Shown piece after piece: positions 40,768 through 43,782 of a stretch of 43,782 nucleotides of DNA. Within the stretch, counting starts at the first letter, position 1, and each line of letters starts with the position of its first letter. The notes under the pieces are model-generated. The model saw only the letters and a list, made by a program, of their open reading frames with translations. It did no database searches and had not been told where the DNA came from. The position numbers and the translations under genes are program-made. Source of the DNA: an uncultured Spiribacter sp. (GTDB lineage Bacteria; Pseudomonadota; Gammaproteobacteria; Nitrococcales; Nitrococcaceae); the NCBI GenBank assembly GCA_913056145.1, contig CAJXMI010000007.1:1-43782 (forward strand), in the 5' to 3' direction.

Positions 40768-40866
40768 AATCTCCCGGGCTTTTGTCCCGCCGTGTAACCC
40801 CTTCAGGAGAGGTCGGATGCTCTTGGACCAGACGCCCGCGATGCGGACCGGAACCCTAGCGTCCCA
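40768..40866 (-). ncRNA. Guanidine-I riboswitch (ykkC class)
   Basis: The transcribed strand carries the conserved blocks of the ykkC/guanidine-I aptamer in order: GCTAGGGTTCCGG (40848-40860), GTCTGGTCCAAGAG (40819-40832), then ACACGGCGGGACAAAAGC and CCGGGAGA (40770-40795). Known members have CTAGGGTTCCG, ACTGGTCCGAGAG and ACACGGaGGGAtAAAAGCCCGGGAGA. Downstream, CGGGAG (40771-40776) can pair with CTCCCG (40752-40757), and ACACGG (40790-40795) with CCGTGT (40749-40754); both would break the aptamer, a likely off-state. Guanidine binding should switch on the whole import and degradation operon. Confidence 0.95.
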
Positions 40867-40939
40867 TTACTCACCAAATTGTAGCGGCGGGCTGCCAGAG
40901 GCCGATCCGCCGGGGGTCCCGTGTACCCGCGCTTTGCAA

Positions 40940-40956
40940 TGCAACATTCCTGCCAG
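40940..40956 (-). promoter_or_regulatory. Sigma-54 (RpoN) promoter of the guanidine operon
   Basis: CTGGCAGGAATGTTGCA on the minus strand matches YTGGCACGRNNNTTGCW at all but one position (C to G at position 7), with GG and GC correctly spaced. The predicted start near 40929 gives about 70 bases of leader before the riboswitch. A TACAAT about 10 bases before the riboswitch, without a good -35, is a weaker alternative promoter. The rest of the 40861-41159 gap holds no gene. Confidence 0.75.
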
Positions 40957-41045
40957 TTTGGCCCGAAATGTCGATGATGCCCGTCGTGCAGGCCCTGGCC
41001 GGCGCATCGTTGCGCCGCTCGATGGCCGTGGACGGGCCGGCCTGT

Positions 41046-41062
41046 TGCACCTTTATGGTTCA
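41046..41062 (-). promoter_or_regulatory. NtrC-type activator site of the guanidine operon
   Basis: TGCACCTTTATGGTTCA (plus-strand reading) matches the NtrC consensus at 15 of 17 positions. Its centre is about 125 bases before the predicted sigma-54 start, close to the 129 bases of the best site at glnA. Together with the RpoN promoter it suggests control by nitrogen limitation. Confidence 0.65.
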
Positions 41063-41159
41063 AAGTCTGGCCGGGCGGCCCCATATCGGGGCGCCGCGGG
41101 CCAAGTGCGGTGCCAGGCAGCGATGCCGGGGCATCAGTGCGGCCGCGTTATGCCGGTTG

Positions 41160-42347
41160 TCAGCCGCAGCCCGCTGCTGCTGGCCGCCGGCCCAATGCCC
41201 ACAACCCCAGCACCGGCCCGGGCAGCAGCCACAGCAGCACCCAGGGGCCCTGGCTGGCCCAGAGCTGGCCGGTCAGCCAGATGGCGGGGATGCTCAGCCC
41301 AAAGCCGATGGTGTTCATGATGGCAAGCGATGCGCCGACCCTATGTGGCGGGGCGCTGGCCGAGGCGAGCGCCGAGAACTGCGGCGAGTCGGCGATGACG
41401 GTGAGGCCCCAGATAAAGAGCAGCGCAATGAGTGCCAGTGGCGGAGCCCCGAGCGCGGCCAGCAAGGGATAAATCAGGCACAGCGCGCCCGAGATGGTGA
41501 GCGCCCGCGCCGCCACCCAGGCACTGCCGCGCTGCCGGCTGAGGCGCCCGCCAATCACGCAGCCGACAAGGCCGATACCAATGATGAGCCAGGAGAGGAA
41601 TGGCACCAGCGCGGGCCCGCCACCCAGGCGGGTCAATTCGCGTGCGACCAGCAGGGGCACCAGCATCCAGACCGCATAGAGCTCCCACATATGCCCGAAA
41701 TAACCGCCGGCAGCCGCCCGGAATTCGGGAAAGCGCAGGGCCTCCAGGCCCCCACGCAGGGCAATGGGGCCTGCGGTGGGCGGTAGGTGCGGGCCATCGC
41801 CCAGGCGCCAGACCAGCGCGCCGCCAATCAGCGTGAGTGCGGATGCGCCGAGCAGCGCCCATTCCCAGGGCAGTCCCAGCGTCAGGCCGCGCAGCAGATG
41901 CGGTGTGGCCGTGCCCAGGGTGAGCATGCCCACGAGCCAGGCGAGCGCTGCCCCGGCATGGGTGGGGGTCCAACCAATCACCAGCTTCATGCCAAGCGGA
42001 TAGATGCCCGCAAGGCACAGCCCGGTCAGAAAGCGCAGGCCGGTTGCCGGCATCGGATCGGCGGCTGCCAGGATGAAACCGGCGTTCATCAGTGCACCCA
42101 GCACGCTGGCCACGGCAAAGATACGACTGGCGGGAAAGCGGTCAGCGAGCCCCGTTGTCGCGAGGATCAGCGTGCCAAGGATAAAGCCCGCCTGCACGCT
42201 AAGCGTCAGGCGCCCAAGGTCGCCCTCGCTCAGGCCCAGCCCGGCGGCGAGCGAAAACCACACCCCGTTGATACTGAACCACAGCGAGGTGCCAAAGAGC
42301 TGCGCGATCACGATGACGGCGAGCGGCCGGCGTGGCAGTAGTGGCAT
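41160..42347 (-). CDS. MFS transporter, substrate unknown
   Basis: The 395-residue major facilitator protein has about twelve hydrophobic segments and the family's inter-helix motif in degenerate form (TGLADRFPASRIF after helix 2). The start was set at ATG 42345-42347 because AGGAG lies just upstream, eight codons inside the longest frame. It lies upstream of the guanidine operon on the same strand, but 300 bases with a separate promoter divide them, so a link to guanidine is not supported. A TATTAT box (42388-42393) on the minus strand is a possible -10. Confidence 0.8.
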   Translation of the reverse strand: MPLLPRRPLAVIVIAQLFGTSLWFSINGVWFSLAAGLGLSEGDLGRLTLSVQAGFILGTLILATTGLADRFPASRIFAVASVLGALMNAGFILAAADPMPATGLRFLTGLCLAGIYPLGMKLVIGWTPTHAGAALAWLVGMLTLGTATPHLLRGLTLGLPWEWALLGASALTLIGGALVWRLGDGPHLPPTAGPIALRGGLEALRFPEFRAAAGGYFGHMWELYAVWMLVPLLVARELTRLGGGPALVPFLSWLIIGIGLVGCVIGGRLSRQRGSAWVAARALTISGALCLIYPLLAALGAPPLALIALLFIWGLTVIADSPQFSALASASAPPHRVGASLAIMNTIGFGLSIPAIWLTGQLWASQGPWVLLWLLPGPVLGLWALGRRPAAAGCG

Positions 42348-42364
42348 GGGATCTCCTGACGGGC

Positions 42365-42392
42365 TTGCCACAGGGTATCAGTGCCACATAAT
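42365..42392 (+). promoter_or_regulatory. Candidate sigma-70 promoter of the MNT-HEPN pair
   Basis: TTGCCA (42365-42370), 16 bases, CATAAT (42387-42392): each hexamer matches at 5 of 6 positions. It lies about 38 bases before the GTG start in the divergent gap with the MFS gene. Confidence 0.55.
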
Positions 42393-42429
42393 ACCCTCAG
42401 GTGCAGTCGGCCGAAGACCAGGAGGCATC

Positions 42430-42720
42430 GTGGATAGGGAACCGGCGCTTAGAGTCCTTCGTCACAGCAAAGCCGAGTTGAAAGAGCGCTATGGTGTGAA
42501 GCGACTGGCCCTTTTTGGCTCAACCGCTCATGGCGTTGCAAAGCCTGAGAGTGATGTCGACGTGATTGTGGCCTTTGATGGCCCGGCAGATTCGAGGCGG
42601 TATTTCGGGGTGCAGTTCTATTTGGAGGATCAACTCGGCTGTCCCGTCGATTTGGTGACCGAAAAGGCACTGCGGCCCGAGCTTCGAGCAGCGATTAATG
42701 CGGAGCGTGTTGATGTCTGA
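42430..42720 (+). CDS. mntA: MNT-type nucleotidyltransferase, antitoxin of a type VII system
   Basis: The 96-residue minimal nucleotidyltransferase has the GSX10DxD motif GSTAHGVAKPESDVD, and a third carboxylate in PVDLVTEKAL. In characterised MntA-HepT pairs MntA adenylylates a tyrosine of the HEPN toxin and neutralises it. The start is GTG at 42430-42432, four bases after GGAGG; longer frames run back through the MFS gene. Its last eight bases overlap the HEPN gene, typical of these pairs. Confidence 0.92.
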   Translation: MDREPALRVLRHSKAELKERYGVKRLALFGSTAHGVAKPESDVDVIVAFDGPADSRRYFGVQFYLEDQLGCPVDLVTEKALRPELRAAINAERVDV

Positions 42721-43072
42721 GCCTCAGGAACGGCGATGGGATCTGTACATCGCGGACATGATTGAGTTCTCCGAGAGAGCATTGAGCTATACGGAAGGAC
42801 TTGATCAGAGCAGTTTTCTTGCCAGTGGCATTACTTATGACGCGACGCTCCGCAATCTGGAGCTGATCGGAGAAGCCGCGAGCCGCGTTCCTGAGAGCGT
42901 CAGAGCGCAGTACCCGAAAGTGCCATGGCGCTTGATTATCGCGACCAGAAATCGTCTGGCCCACGCCTATCTCGGAATTGATGACGATACGGTGTGGAGC
43001 ATCCTTCAAGATGACTTGCCGTCGTTGCTCGGCTTGTTGCAAGCAATGAACAAAGAAATCGATTCTGACTGA
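42713..43072 (+). CDS. hepT: HEPN-domain toxin RNase of a type VII system
   Basis: The 119-residue helical DUF86/HepT protein carries the RX4H RNase motif in RNRLAHAYLGID; the tyrosine shortly after the histidine fits the residue modified by MntA in known pairs. ITYDATLRNLELIGEAA is another family hallmark. The ATG at 42713 has GGAG upstream inside mntA and overlaps its stop by eight bases. It ends 20 bases before the convergent rsmE end. Confidence 0.93.
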   Translation: MSEPQERRWDLYIADMIEFSERALSYTEGLDQSSFLASGITYDATLRNLELIGEAASRVPESVRAQYPKVPWRLIIATRNRLAHAYLGIDDDTVWSILQDDLPSLLGLLQAMNKEIDSD

Positions 43073-43092
43073 ACGCCCCTGTCTCCTTGTCT

Positions 43093-43782
43093 CTACCCAA
43101 GATCCCCGATCACCGTCTGAATGACGGCGAGGGCCGCGACGGGGGCGGTGTCGCTGCGCAGGATGCGCGGGCCCAGACGAATACGTTGCCAGCCGAGATT
43201 GGCGACGCGCTGAATCTCGTCGGGGGCGAGTCCGCCCTCGGGGCCGATGAGGGTGGCCAGCGCAGTGCTGCGTGCCAGATCCTGGGCCGCCTGGTCGCCC
43301 TCGGTATCAAAGATAACCCCGGGCAGACCATCCACCTGACCTAACGCTTCATCCAACCCGCAGGGCATGTCCACCGGCGGGATGCGGTTGCGGCCGCACT
43401 GCTCGCAGGCGGCAACGGCCACGGCCTGCCAGTGGCGCTGCTTTTTGGCCCAGCGCTCGGTGTCGAGTCGCACCACGCAGCGCTCGCTGATGACCGGAAT
43501 GATCCGGGCAACGCCCAACTCGGTGGCCTTCTGCACCGAGTAGTCCATGCGCTCGCCCTTGCTGATGCCCTGGAGGAGGGTGACCGCCACGGGCGGCTCG
43601 GCCTCGCGGGGTGAAAAGGACTCGATGCGGGCCTGGGCCCGGCGCTTTTCGAGCGTGTCCAGCCGCGCCGTGTACTCGCCGCCCTTGCCGTCAAAAAGCA
43701 CAAGCCCGTCGCTGCGGCGCAGCCGACGGGCCTGGATATGTCGAACCGCCGCGTCGGGCAGGTCCATGACCTCCCCGACGGA
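43093..43782 (-). CDS. rsmE: 16S rRNA (uracil-1498-N3) methyltransferase RsmE (N-terminus outside window)
   Basis: This SPOUT-fold methyltransferase has at least 229 residues in the window. The N-terminal PUA-like domain includes LPDAAVRHIQARRLR and VLFDGKGGEYTA; the SAM-knot region has QKATELGV, LIGPEGGLAPDEI and LGPRILRSDTAPVAAL, the RsmE signature. The ATG at 43767 is internal: codons upstream to the window edge (SVGEV) continue the normal family sequence, so the true start lies beyond 43782. Confidence 0.95.
   Translation of the reverse strand, partial: SVGEVMDLPDAAVRHIQARRLRRSDGLVLFDGKGGEYTARLDTLEKRRAQARIESFSPREAEPPVAVTLLQGISKGERMDYSVQKATELGVARIIPVISERCVVRLDTERWAKKQRHWQAVAVAACEQCGRNRIPPVDMPCGLDEALGQVDGLPGVIFDTEGDQAAQDLARSTALATLIGPEGGLAPDEIQRVANLGWQRIRLGPRILRSDTAPVAALAVIQTVIGDLG

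Noticed and set aside
41001-41016. Palindrome GGCGCA-TCGT-TGCGCC between the NtrC-like site and the sigma-54 promoter
   Set aside because: The half-sites face the wrong way for NtrC and there is no T-run for a terminator; no specific factor could be named.
41122-41135. GATGC-CCGG-GCATC hairpin downstream of the MFS gene
   Set aside because: Only five base pairs and no T-tract, too weak to call a terminator.

Overview
This window is the replication-origin region of a high-GC gammaproteobacterium plus an adjoining nitrogen-metabolism island. The origin-side order (atp operon, parBA, rsmG, mnmG, mnmE, yidC, yidD, rnpA, rpmH, then dnaA, dnaN, recF, gyrB on the other strand) is classic for Gammaproteobacteria. 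Together with separate glyQ and glyS genes, gmhB and a Pseudomonas-like pyrR-pyrB-pyrC' set, it suggests a compact-genome member of the Chromatiales/Ectothiorhodospiraceae (for example Spiribacter-like). The lineage is inference; no marker was compared with a database.

Layout. 1-5160 (minus): ATP synthase genes atpI-B-E-F-H-A-G and the first 36 codons of atpD. 5224-13263 (minus): parB, parA, rsmG, mnmG, mnmE, yidC (with an apparent one-base frameshift), yidD, rnpA and rpmH; rpmH is only 44 codons. 13473-19708 (plus): dnaA, a DnaA-box cluster that is the probable oriC, dnaN, recF (carrying two parS sites inside its coding sequence) and gyrB. 19682-23992 (minus): glyQ, glyS, gmhB and a PlsC-type acyltransferase. 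24248-25663 (plus): glnA with a sigma-54 promoter and NtrC-type sites. 25664-25954: a terminator and an unexplained block of inverted and tandem repeats. 25955-30754 (minus): a tightly coupled operon gshB-ruvX-pyrR-pyrB-pyrC'-(FNR/PyrK-like gene). 30828-31004: remnant of an MNT-type nucleotidyltransferase gene.

31065-40716 (minus) is the most interesting part: ABC importer (binding protein, permease, ATPase), two DUF1989 proteins, a large biotin carboxylase of the urea-carboxylase family, and allophanate hydrolase. By homology alone these would be called urea-degradation genes. The leader, however, contains a recognisable guanidine-I (ykkC) riboswitch at about 40768-40866, so the operon most likely imports guanidine, carboxylates it, deiminates carboxyguanidine to allophanate and hydrolyses that to ammonia and CO2. 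Upstream of the riboswitch lie a near-consensus sigma-54 promoter (40940-40956) and an NtrC-like site (41046-41062), spaced much as at glnA. The operon therefore appears to need both nitrogen limitation and guanidine, and its ammonia would be captured by the NtrC-regulated glutamine synthetase in the same window.

41160-42347 (minus) is an MFS transporter; 42430-43072 (plus) is an MntA-HepT toxin-antitoxin pair; 43093-43782 (minus) is rsmE, cut by the window end. No tRNA, rRNA, CRISPR array or insertion sequence was seen.
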